From Mytilus trossulus (Eukaryota; Mollusca; Bivalvia; Mytilida; Mytilidae): DNA of 64,000 bases. Positions 36,501 through 44,162 of this stretch are shown here, in pieces (the first letter of the stretch is position 1; each line of letters opens with the position of its first letter). The notes under the pieces were generated by a model, which was not told the DNA's origin, did not search any database, and saw only the letters and a list, made by a program, of their open reading frames with translations. The stretch is taken from positions 26,823,578-26,887,577 of the forward strand of contig NC_086378.1 of NCBI RefSeq assembly GCF_036588685.1, given 5' to 3'. The position numbers and the translations under genes were made by a program.

Positions 36501-39500
36501 TCTCTCTGGGATTTTATACTACTTTAAAAAGTTGGGCATTTATGTGTTTGATCAATATAGTCATTTCATGAAAATTTCTTTTCATTGTTGGAAACTATTT
36601 GTGTGTACGTAGATCATATGGATATATTTTCTTTCGTTATGTTGCCAAATAATGATGATTGGTGTAGAAATGTTAGGGGTTTTTTTCTTCAATTTATTGG
36701 TGTTTGCTCAACGTCCAGTTGCAAATAGTTCATGCATGTTCATTAAACGTATGCCTTATTGATAATTCTCGCACTTTAATATTTTAAGACTATCATTATA
36801 CAAACAAATTAAAGTTTTATACAATTCTACAACTTGGAATCGTCGTGGAAGCCAAAAGTTCAGAAAACTACCGAAAGGCTTGATCTATATATATATATAT
36901 ATACAACTCGTCTAAACATCAACCCAACAATGTTAGATCTGTAAATTTGCTTTCGCAAATTTTTGGTTCTTCCCTCGCCGGGATTCGAACCCATGCTACT
37001 GTGATATCGTGACACCAAATCGCCTGCACTGCAGCCGTCCCGCTAGACCACACGACCACCTGGGTTAATATATATATATCGTTGTTTCACGGTTATACAC
37101 TAAAATTGTACAAGACGTGCTCCGGTCAACGCTTTTTAAGACACCAATAAAATACCAAAACGAGGCATTGAATTCTTAAATGTATAAATTATCAATGATT
37201 ATCAGAGTATCACATAATATTAAAAAGAAGATGTGGTATGATTGTCAATGAGACAACTATCCACAAAAGACCAAAATGACACAGACATTAACAACTATAG
37301 GTCACCGTACGGCCTTCAACAATGAACAAAGCTCATACCGCATATTAGTCAGCTATAAAAGGCCCCGATAAGATAATGTAAAACAATTCAAACGAGAAAA
37401 CTAACGGCCTTATTTATGTAAAAAAATGAACGAAAAGACGGTTTCACTGTATCTCCTTCTGAATATGCATACACATGTGTAAAGATTATTTTGACATGTA
37501 TAGTGAATTCCTCCTGTCGACAACATAATTGTGTATCCCTTTTATTTATACGAATATTTGTTTCCATTGAAAGTATGTGACACTTAAATACAAACAGGAT
37601 AATGAATACAAAGTTTAAATTAAATGATGAAATAAGTTCATGAGGAGGGCATGATCAATTATCTATATATGTCAGGGCGTTGACCGGGCATTGGTAGTCC
37701 TAATAAATACTGGTTTAGCTAGTGCGTGGTTAAGTTTTATAATGTTTCTTTTGATACGACTTGAATCTAACACAAATTATCGCCTTCGTGATGATGAGAA
37801 AGTCGAGAATCATGACAGTTTATAAAATCAAAATCGGACGACCAAACTGATGTTTTTGTGAGACGTTTAGATTTGCAAGTAGTGGATACAAAATTTTAAG
37901 AAAAAAAAAAGAAAAAAAGCAAATCATGCGTAAATGATATGTCCTTTATCATGAAAAGAACCTTCCATTTATTTTACCTTTTTAAAATATTCTTTCAAAA
38001 TTCCAAGAAAAGGAGTTGGTTGTGGACCAGGAACTCCAAGCCTCTTCCACAAACTGTGCTTCCATTTTGAATATCTATAAAACAAAACAATTAAAATAAA
38101 TATAAATCCTGTATATATGCAATATGTAGAAAAAAAGCAGTTAGATATTGGGCCTTCTATAGATGAGTATGCGGTTTGGACTTTGATCATTGCTGAAGGC
38201 TGTATGGAGACCTACAATGTATAGTTGTTCATGAATGTGTTATTTGATATAATGGTGGAGAGTTGTCTGAAGAATACCATGGAAAAAAACATGTCGTGAG
38301 GTCTTTAATTTTAAGAAAACCGACAAACTGTTATACCTTTGCATTCCAAATCAATTTAGATGTATAGAAGACGAAGAAGATATCTTATTTCCAATTATGG
38401 GCCCCAAAGGGCATAAACATTACAACATCAATAATTTTCATAATACAATACAATATATACGCATGGGTGTTAAACTAAAGTGGATCTCCAAAACAATAAC
38501 TCAAGACAATTAACCTCAATTTGGCTTGGTATATCAAATTAAATCTTTTTAGCAGAATATGTACAAGTAAGAGTAGTACCCTAAGCAATGATACGCCACT
38601 GGTGCCTCCAATTGATGATGATCATCGTCAGTGTTAACTTATTGTACATATACTGATCGACCTTAGAAACGCAACACTAGATTATTTTTTTGTTATTTTT
38701 GAATAAATTTCTCACCGTCAAAAGCGATGACTGCCTGTTATACAAACGAGAAAATGATTGTCAAAAAGGTCAACAAATTCTGTCTGACATATTTTGGGTT
38801 CTGTTTTACACCTTCTGATTTCGCATTTGTTCAACCCATTAATTGGTTTTGGAAATTATGCGGTTGGAACTTGAGGGCTTTAAAGGTTTTCCTTCAGTCG
38901 ATTCTTTGGCAATTTAGTTGATGGGAAACATATATTGCATGAATCGGTATACAATGGCACTCGGCAATTTGATTAACAGTTGACGTTGCGGCCGTAAAAA
39001 AGTATGGCAAATGACGTTGAGTAATCAAATTCTGTTGGCGTTTCATTGTCACTACACGTTGATCTGTTCATTGATGGCCAGCAACAAATCTGGTCTCCTT
39101 GTATCGTTGTCAGAAGGACAGTAAGACGAGTTTCTGAAGTCATACATTATGGTTGCAGCACGTTTATGTTTTCATGTTTGCAGTATTCTTAAGGGCTAAT
39201 TCAGTTTTTTATTTCTCAGTCTTGGCAATATGGAGATGCAACATTTTTAAACTGATTTAAGTGAGGCAAAGGATTGAAAGAACTGTTTAACAAAGCAAAC
39301 AAAACCGAAACAAACTTTCATGGGTCCAATGTCTCGCTTTAAGAAATTCGTGCGACTTCAAAAATTCGATATGTTCAATAACCACAGGTAAGTCAGATTT
39401 TGATTTTTTGTAAAGTATGATATTCATGAAAAGTAGTTGTAAGAAATTCAAACAAGATTAGGTCAAAAAAAATTCAACAAAATGAGTGTTGCGTTTTTAA

Positions 39501-39712
39501 AGTCGTTCAGTATATATATAGTGATACAATGTCATAAATGTATTATTAATGAAATATGATGGCTCACCTATTTTACGGATACATAATAGGAAAAACCTGT
39601 AATTTTTTATTTGCATATAAAAATGAAAGTAGACTTACAAACAAAATGTTAGAATCAGAAGCAAAATAGTTAACAGCCATCCTGGTACAGAGATAACACC
39701 GAGTAGCTCCAT
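21475..39712 (-). CDS. Cytochrome P450, CYP3-clan type, complete (499 aa)
   Basis: Fourteen exons join without a frame error to 1500 nt, 499 codons plus stop, the usual P450 length. Residues 1-25 form an N-terminal membrane anchor, followed by a proline hinge (PGPQPTP, 40-46). Helix C carries WKFLR (128-132), helix I AGYDTT (305-310), helix K EVLR (361-364), then PERF (415-418) and the heme loop FGIGPRICIG with ligand Cys441. SPTFTVGKLK and AFTMDVISSTAFGI resemble CYP3A-like sequences, so CYP3 clan is well supported while the family number is not. As a microsomal monooxygenase it would take electrons from NADPH-P450 reductase to oxidise lipophilic compounds; the substrate cannot be read from sequence. 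No broken motif or internal stop was seen. Introns total almost 17 kb and are full of repeats. Confidence 0.95.
22025..22160 (-). repeat. Diverged tRNA-derived SINE fragment
   Basis: The reverse complement resembles the better copy at 36955-37065, ending with a B-box-like ggtttgaatcc variant followed by cgtcgagggaagaac. Intronic in the P450 gene. Confidence 0.5.
22447..22609 (-). CDS. P450 exon 13 (heme-binding loop)
   Basis: One nt plus 54 codons. FVPFGIGPRICIGMRLAL carries the heme thiolate Cys441. Donor GTACGT. Confidence 0.97.
22920..23015 (+). repeat. Dispersed repeat copy (family M)
   Basis: The aacctccggtatcatatgac / aaaagctgaaatacatcaaa / gataacaattgt series matches copies at 5175 and 725 in diverged form. 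P450 intron. Confidence 0.5.
23395..23705 (-). repeat. Dispersed repeat fragment (family B, inverted)
   Basis: Shows the cattgttgaaggccacatgg and gttgttaatgtctgtgtta order seen at 56620-56765. P450 intron. Confidence 0.55.
23778..23915 (-). CDS. P450 exon 12
   Basis: Includes IPKGTDISVPSFALHRNPEF and ends WPDPEKFDPE, with the PERF Arg split across the splice. Donor GTAAAT. Confidence 0.96.
24918..25006 (-). CDS. P450 exon 11 (helix K)
   Basis: 29 codons plus 2 nt, EKPQYEDISKLQYLDRFVNE then VLRLYGAAT; contains the ExxR pair. Donor GTATGT. Confidence 0.95.
25051..25099 (+). repeat. 49-bp segment duplicated exactly at 27991-28039
   Basis: Starts acaagaacaaatttgaatcg and ends tatatcattttaa. 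It lies about 45 bp upstream of the P450 exon 11 acceptor. The other copy interrupts a SINE 2.9 kb away. Confidence 0.8.
25585..25742 (-). CDS. P450 exon 10 (helix I)
   Basis: Two nt plus 52 codons, including TFFLAGYDTTANTLSFA. AGYDTT is the oxygen-activation motif of helix I. Donor GTAAGT. Confidence 0.96.
26340..26545 (-). repeat. Dispersed repeat copy (family A, inverted)
   Basis: From ttcaggcatagattaccttag through gatgaaacgcgcgtctggcg to tatctatgatgag. P450 intron. Confidence 0.75.
27525..27582 (-). CDS. P450 exon 9 (58 bp)
   Basis: 19 codons plus 1 nt, QYQDFLQLMMNARHKDENR. Phase and the DFLQLM block fit both neighbours exactly. Confidence 0.92.
27895..28312 (-). repeat. tRNA-derived SINE
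   Basis: On the minus strand the head (28312 to about 28225) has an A-box-like TAGTGCTTAGTGC and a B-box GGTTCGATTCC, followed by a body running to the gcgggtgcg-type end near 27950. A body-only copy is at 55205-55400. The tRNA-like head would provide an internal RNA polymerase III promoter. P450 intron between exons 8 and 9. Confidence 0.75.
27991..28039 (+). repeat. Second copy of the 49-bp segment, inside a SINE
   Basis: Sits between two partly repeated pieces of SINE sequence (tagcggcataagcc before, tagcggcattagcc after). It is identical to 25051-25099 by eye. Confidence 0.8.
28314..29118. mobile_element. TIR-bounded element, about 805 bp
   Basis: Left end gttgtgggatttaacactga is matched by the reverse complement of the right end (cagtgtgaaatcccacaac), with about 45-bp terminal inverted repeats. 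A second inverted pair (ttatttattcaagttaaac-type at 28375 and 28480) lies near the left end. No transposase is visible. P450 intron. Confidence 0.75.
29254..29384 (-). CDS. P450 exon 8
   Basis: Two nt plus 43 codons, MFPFLKNIIGAIILQGN to LRKEGTE. Acceptor ttcag, donor GTATTT. Confidence 0.92.
29795..29885 (-). repeat. Diverged tail fragment of the reverse transcriptase element
   Basis: Contains tcaacacgaacaccaccaaa and a gattatct / ctccgaa pattern that parallel 7350-7400. Confidence 0.5.
30340..30720 (+). repeat. Dispersed repeat (family J) with GACGGACGAACA microsatellite
   Basis: Two tandem units of about 165 bp, each ending ccttgaccaaa-ctttaacctga, precede a gacggacgaacagac microsatellite (30604-30670) and a cataatgcccctctactatc end. 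A related inverted copy is at 48570-48790. P450 intron next to exon 7. Confidence 0.7.
30801..30949 (-). CDS. P450 exon 7
   Basis: LCGAFTMDVISSTAFGIEVN onward; 149 bp, acceptor tttag, donor GTAATT. Its CYP3-like DVISSTAFG block supports clan assignment. Confidence 0.94.
31090..32730. other. P450 intron 6, low-complexity and repeat debris
   Basis: Contains fragments such as ccaggggcggatcccagatt (31457) and a ggggggcgtacgccctttac palindrome (32440) that resemble short dispersed repeats; a relative of the first is at 60778. No coding exon seen. Confidence 0.45.
32735..32915 (-). repeat. Dispersed repeat copy (family A, inverted)
   Basis: From attttcttatcccaggcata to tggtacctttgataatta; the acgcgcg core is deleted. 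P450 intron. Confidence 0.7.
33265..33353 (-). CDS. P450 exon 6
   Basis: 29 codons plus 2 nt, MVQKIKKCCQALVENIHSQR to KPVDMK. Acceptor tctag, donor GTAAGT. Confidence 0.93.
34113..34229 (-). CDS. P450 exon 5 (helix C)
   Basis: 39 codons, IPVKPTERML onward, including GTHWKFLRSTISPTF. The Trp and Arg of the WxxxR motif contact the heme propionates in the family. Confidence 0.95.
34606..34702 (-). CDS. P450 exon 4
   Basis: One nt plus 32 codons, VYQCHVPSLLVADPEMLKVI through NFPNRF. Donor GTAAGT. Confidence 0.94.
34880..35280 (-). repeat. Dispersed repeat copy (family C, inverted)
   Basis: Reverse complement of the 18685-19080 block order, including gggttgagatctcataaac and ctccaggtgcgggaattt. 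P450 intron. Confidence 0.7.
35570..36019. mobile_element. Palindromic foldback element, about 450 bp
   Basis: Arms of roughly 180 bp are near-perfect inverted copies: aatagaatcatattcaaaac at the left pairs with the end at 36019, and ctgtggggtcaccaaaggtt at 35706 pairs with cctttggtgaccccacag near 35865. The centre is about 100 bp of AT-rich sequence. No coding. P450 intron. Confidence 0.85.
36248..36300 (-). CDS. P450 exon 3 (53 bp)
   Basis: 17 codons plus 2 nt, GSCNTDLELVKKYGNVV. Found because exon 2 ends in phase 0 while exon 4 needs a 2-nt lead; it supplies both the phase and the conserved KYG block. Confidence 0.9.
36955..37065 (-). repeat. tRNA-derived SINE head
   Basis: Minus strand shows GTGGTCTAGCGG (A-box region) and GGGTTCGAATCCC (perfect B-box) about 55 bp apart, then GGCGAGGGAAGAACC. 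It could fold partly like a tRNA, but the flanks and the second diverged copy (22025) mark it as a SINE. A TA microsatellite (36884-36903) lies beside it. Confidence 0.7.
37225..37400 (+). repeat. Dispersed repeat copy (family B)
   Basis: Long copy: agaagatgtggtatgattgt, caatgagacaactatccaca, ggccttcaacaatgaacaaa, gctataaaaggccccgataa. P450 intron. Confidence 0.75.
37978..38074 (-). CDS. P450 exon 2 (proline hinge)
   Basis: One nt plus 32 codons, YSKWKHSLWKRLGVPGPQPT onward to EYFKK. Acceptor tatag, donor GTAAAA. Confidence 0.93.
39639..39712 (-). CDS. P450 exon 1 (membrane anchor)
   Basis: ATG at 39712-39710; 24 codons plus 2 nt, MELLGVISVPGWLLTILL then LILTFC; donor GTAAGT. The only start giving a hydrophobic anchor in frame with exon 2. 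Confidence 0.88.
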
Positions 39713-40085
39713 TGTAAATATCTTTACCTGAATAAATACATATCAGTGTGTATATTATCACTACTTATATTCTATTTATATACTATCTATGAACTCTAAC
39801 GGTGCATAAAGTGTATTTATCACATGAAAAACGTTATTGTGAAATAAATATGAACGTTTGGTTTTTTAATTCTGATTTTAACTTTTATCCCACGACGCCT
39901 CAATTTTATTTTCGCTCTGCTTACAATGGGAATATAAACGATTCCTAGTTAAAACGATACAAGAAAAACAAGATTGATTGATTGATTTGTATTTGCTTTA
40001 CGCTGCCTCAGGACATAGAGGCTAATCCAAGTACTGAAAGAGGTAACTATAGCAAGCGGTTTTGCTATTGATTCTTACTTCAAAA
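39713..40085. other. Upstream region of the P450 gene
   Basis: No clear TATA box or repeat stands out. A possible acceptor (ttattcag) lies 15 bp before the ATG, so a non-coding first exon further upstream is possible. Confidence 0.35.
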
Positions 40086-40087
40086 TA

Positions 40088-40478
40088 TTTCATAAACTGT
40101 ATAAAATATCTTATATACTTTATAAGATATCTTATATATACACTTTATAAGATATCTTATATATACACTTTATAAGATATCTTATACACTTTATAAGATA
40201 TTTTATAAGTTTGTGCGATATCTTAATATATAGTTTATAAGATATCTTATGTTGTTTATAGATATCTCATATAATTTTCTTTTATAGAAGATATCTTCTA
40301 AATTATATAAGATATCTTTAAAACTATAAAATATATCGGCACATATAATTTATAAGATATCTTATTAAGTATATGAGAAATCTTATTTTATAAAGTATAT
40401 ACATGTAAGATAATTTTATTCTCTATAAAATAAAGTTTATAAGATATCTTATATCTTTTATGAGATATCTTATCATAT
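40088..40478. repeat. AT-rich palindromic array (ataagatatcttat)
   Basis: About 12 copies of a self-complementary core, aagatatctt, each in an ataagatatcttat context, at irregular spacing of about 25-35 bp. A second smaller cluster is at 41790-41942. Each unit could extrude as a small hairpin. Confidence 0.8.
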
Positions 40479-40617
40479 ATATTACATTTATTATATTATA
40501 CAAATACAGCCTATGTATGAGGTCGATACATCCTTTTATCATATGTTAAGTAGTAAATACAGTAGTTTTGCATATGTGATAAATAGCCTGCTGTTTAATC
40601 CATATCACGCAACTTTG

Positions 40618-40710
40618 ATGCACACCCTTTATCGCATACCCTTTATCACACCCCTACCCTTTATCGCATACCCTTTATCGCACCCCTACCCTTTATCACA
40701 CCCCTACTTT
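40618..40710. repeat. Short tandem repeat (ccctttatcgcata type)
   Basis: About seven units of ccctttatc[ag]ca with spacers of accc or ccta, followed by a T run. Confidence 0.75.
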
Positions 40711-41126
40711 TTTTTTTTTTTTAAATAAAGTTAGTCTATTTGTTTTTTTTGCTCAAGAAAATTTTTCCTCAAAATAGGTAATTTTTTTGAATGACGTCAT
40801 TGTTTGATATGTGACGTCACCAACGTCAAGTTTTCTTTATTGTATATGATGTCACGCGAACGTCAAGTTTTCATATTTTTTTGGCACACGAAATGCAACT
40901 ATAAAAAGTACAAAACACACAAATAAATATAATAATGCGTAAACAAAATATTTTTTTTAAAACAACAGCACGCAAATTGTAAGGTGCTTCGGATAAGTAA
41001 TTGAGCAGTTCTTTTGAGGCCTATGAAACAAGACAAAAGTAGAACTGAAGGTAACCCAGTGCTATGGATCAGAAAACAGTTCATATAATATAATTATTTA
41101 CTCTTCTGTTGAAATATATGATAAAG

Positions 41127-41266
41127 CGTATAATACATGGCAAAATCCGTATCACATGCCGTATCACCCTCGACCAATATCATCCCTCGGGCCTAAAGGC
41201 CCTTGGGCTGATATTGATGTCTCGGGATGATACGACATATGATACGGATTTTGCCATGTATTATTC
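41127..41266. repeat. Perfect-armed hairpin
   Basis: Left arm ataatacatggcaaaatccg is the inverse of cggattttgccatgtattat at 41246-41265, with inner arms also pairing (cgtatcaccc with gggatgatacg). The loop contains cctcgggcctaaaggccctt. A second hairpin follows at about 41275-41345 around gaagtatattgac. Confidence 0.8.
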
Positions 41267-41789
41267 TCTCTATATTGACCTGAAAGAAGTATATTGACTG
41301 AGGACGAAGTCCGAGGTCGATATACTTCTTTGGGTCGATATATCCTGTATTGACCTCATACAAAGGCTATATTTGTTATATTATTAATTTCCGACCATAT
41401 TTGTATCAAAATCGTCATTTAGGATTATTGGAATTTTATAGATATTACATTGTCTCCTTAACAGTAACAACATATTAGTTGTTATTTCATTTTTTTTTTA
41501 TTTTTTTTTATTTTTTTTTACATCTTATGTATTTAAAGATTTTTTGTCAAATAATCGATGACAGATATCATGTGTTATAAAACGTTAAACAATATCTTGA
41601 AATTCATTACATGACGTCACAAAGTATATCGGTTTTTAGGTATTCTAAAAATAACCGTGCGATATGCTTTTTGCCGGTCAATATGCTTTTTGCTATCCGC
41701 CGTTTTCTCTCTACCTTCGAAAATATAGTTTAACATGTGACTATCCCTAAACGTATCAAATTTGTTAAAATATACGAATTAATAATATT

Positions 41790-41942
41790 AAGATATATTA
41801 TATGATATATAACATATCTCATATAATGTGTATGATATCATAAAAATATGAAATTATATTAGATATCTTATATATTAAAGGAGATATCTTATATATTAAA
41901 GGAGATATCTTATATTTTATATGAGATATCTTATATATTATA
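41790..41942. repeat. Second cluster of aagatatctt-type repeats
   Basis: Units of gagatatcttatatattaaa repeat three times with variants; same core as 40088-40478. Confidence 0.75.
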
Positions 41943-42599
41943 GTGGAGGAACTTTAAATTCAAATAAATAGTAAAACGGTTTGTCATAAATAATACCCAG
42001 CTTTTTAAATGCAGGATTTATTGCTCATGATTTGTGGATGGAATACATTACCAAATAATCAAACTGGTCTGGAGCAGCATTTAAAAACGTAAAACATATT
42101 TAATATCACAACAATTATTTTTGCCACACAATATTTTGCTAAATAATATGTATTTGCTCGAGCTCTGTGTCATAAATGTAAATTATAAAAAACCATCAGG
42201 TTCCTGACTTAGTATAGGTGCAAATAAATGCAGGGGATTTGAACATTTTAATAGGTACCAACCTTCAGCCTTACCCTAAACAATAGTGTATTATCATAAC
42301 ATAGAAAAAACCACTATAAATTATCCATAGAAATGGATTATCTCAATTAAAAGACATATATTAACACAAGCAAACATCAATATCTGTAAAACGCGTTATT
42401 CAAAAGAGGAAGTTGTATAAAGAGGAATTTAATTGTCTTTCAGAAAGTGTCATGATCGTAATTGTTTGAGAGTCAAAATACTAGTAAAAAACATTTGTAT
42501 TCCGTTGTTTTTATAGTTTTAATTACACCACAATTGATTACTCTCTGTGTATTCAAAGGGACACCAGCATTGGTAAGATATTTGTATATTTTACGCAAA

Positions 42600-42662
42600 A
42601 CCAGCATAAGGAACATATCCGATATCAATTGTGAAACTGATTTTCCATAACGGTCAACCAAC
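42600..42662 (-). pseudogene. C-terminal remnant of the reverse transcriptase element
   Basis: On the minus strand it reads ELVDRYGKSVSQLISDMF, matching the last residues of the fragment ending at 8460 (ELVDRYGITVSQMISDMF). Only about 60 bp remains recognisable. Confidence 0.7.
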
Positions 42663-43070
42663 TCGTGTGAGGTTTGTAAAATCCATGAGGGAGAGCCTGT
42701 GTGTATGCCTGATCCAAGTCAGGAGCCTGTAATTCGTGCAGTGGTTGTAGTTGGTTGCTGTACGGTTTTTTGGTTTGCCTAAATTAGGCCGTTTTCGTTT
42801 GAACCGTTTTTTATAATGCCATATCGTGTCCTTTTTTAACCGACTTTTGCTAATGATATCGTAGCCTTGGTCTATGGTTGCTAAAATCTTCGACATTGAC
42901 AATCTTACCATAGCGTTTTACTTTTTCATTAGGGAAAATATGTCACGAATGCTTGTTGTGATGTTTATTGAGCAATGAATTTCATATCTATATCTCAGGC
43001 CAATACAGCAAGCCTCTGGCCAATAACACGACCAATACAGAAATACTTACGTAATAATATAATAATGTAG

Positions 43071-43175
43071 CCTAAGGGTTATTGCATGAATATTTGGGAA
43101 TATTGTCCCGAGTAGAATTTTATATGTTCTACGAGGGACAATATTCCCCAATATTCATGCAATAACCCTTTTATT
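43071..43175. repeat. Hairpin-forming inverted repeat
   Basis: aagggttattgcatgaatat at 43073 pairs with atattcatgcaataaccctt at 43152-43171; inner arms pair around gggaatattgtccc. Total about 100 bp with a short loop. Confidence 0.85.
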
Positions 43176-43384
43176 GTATAGCAATATAATATTTGAAAGT
43201 ATATAATACTAACCGGTACACACAATATCTACCTTAACTCTGTATCCTTTGAAGTACGTTATTGACAGTCTTTTCGGTTCTAAAAGTCATGTCCGCATTC
43301 TGTCTTATGTAACCGTTTTACACATTTTGATCCTTTCATTTAGACGTTAACGACTGCATCTCAATACTCATTATTAGTCATTGG

Positions 43385-43565
43385 ATACCAATTTTCGTGG
43401 GTACAGGTGAACAACGAATTCAAATGATCAACGAATAACATATTTCCAATAGGCTTTGTTTAGACATATTCAATTTGGCTTAACAACAGAATAAAATATT
43501 CACGAAAATGCAAGTTTTCAGCAATCCACGAAAATTGATACCCAAGAAAATAAATGAATAAACTC
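43385..43565. repeat. Dispersed repeat copy (family L, inverted)
   Basis: Inverted relative of 12280-12425, sharing cacgaaaattgataccca and ttccaataggctttgt. Confidence 0.65.
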
Positions 43566-43839
43566 GACAGTGTAAGTTTGGTATATAGCAATTGAACAAA
43601 GTGAACCGATATCACATTTACATACAACACATGAATAAATGAATTAATGAGTTTATGAGTTTAACGAATGAATGAATAGAAATAACGATTCACTACATAT
43701 TGAATTTATTTGTCTTTATGTTCTGCCTATTTTCACCGATAATACCCTTATATTATTAACCTGAAACAAGATATTAAGTCACAATACAATTAGTTTTCTC
43801 GTATGAATTATTTTACAATTGTCATTTCGGGGCTTTTTA

Positions 43840-43945
43840 GTTGACTATGCTTTGCTCATTGTTGAAGGTTGTACGGTGAGCTATTGTTATTAATTTCCGT
43901 GTCATTTGGTATCTTGTGGCAATCATACCACATCTTCTCTTTTAT
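43840..43945 (-). repeat. Dispersed repeat fragment (family B, inverted)
   Basis: ttgctcattgttgaaggttg through caatcataccacatcttctc, as at 56640-56760. It lies just past the 3' end of the Ig-domain gene. Confidence 0.7.
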
Positions 43946-44076
43946 AGGTAAATTAGTACATATGTATGTCTCGTTGACAATCTTACCACATGTTCATAGT
44001 TTTATATGTTTGAATGACTGTACTAGTAAAGTAATATTGAATTTGAGAGTTGTGTTCAATGTTATTGCCACACTCT

Positions 44077-44162
44077 TTAATTGCCATCTTTATCTGTTGT
44101 ACTTTTTGAAAACATAGACGATAGCGTGATGACTATAATTACCAAAACAAATATAAAGTCAG
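44077..44162 (-). CDS. Ig-domain gene exon 5 (transmembrane, stop)
   Basis: Two nt, 27 codons and TAA: DFIFVLVIIVITLSSMF then SKSTTDKDGN. Phase matches exon 4. The intron before it is only 80 bp. Confidence 0.82.

Noticed and set aside
36955..37065. Possible functional tRNA gene on the minus strand
   Set aside because: A and B boxes are present, but the acceptor stem does not close convincingly and a diverged copy with the same 3' flank exists at 22025, so a SINE is more likely.
40088..40478. CRISPR-like array
   Set aside because: Spacing is irregular, the core is a short palindrome, there are no cas genes and the genome is eukaryotic.
42654..42911. 85-codon minus-strand frame beginning next to the RT remnant
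   Set aside because: It runs through repeat sequence with no continuation of the reverse transcriptase and no recognisable domain.
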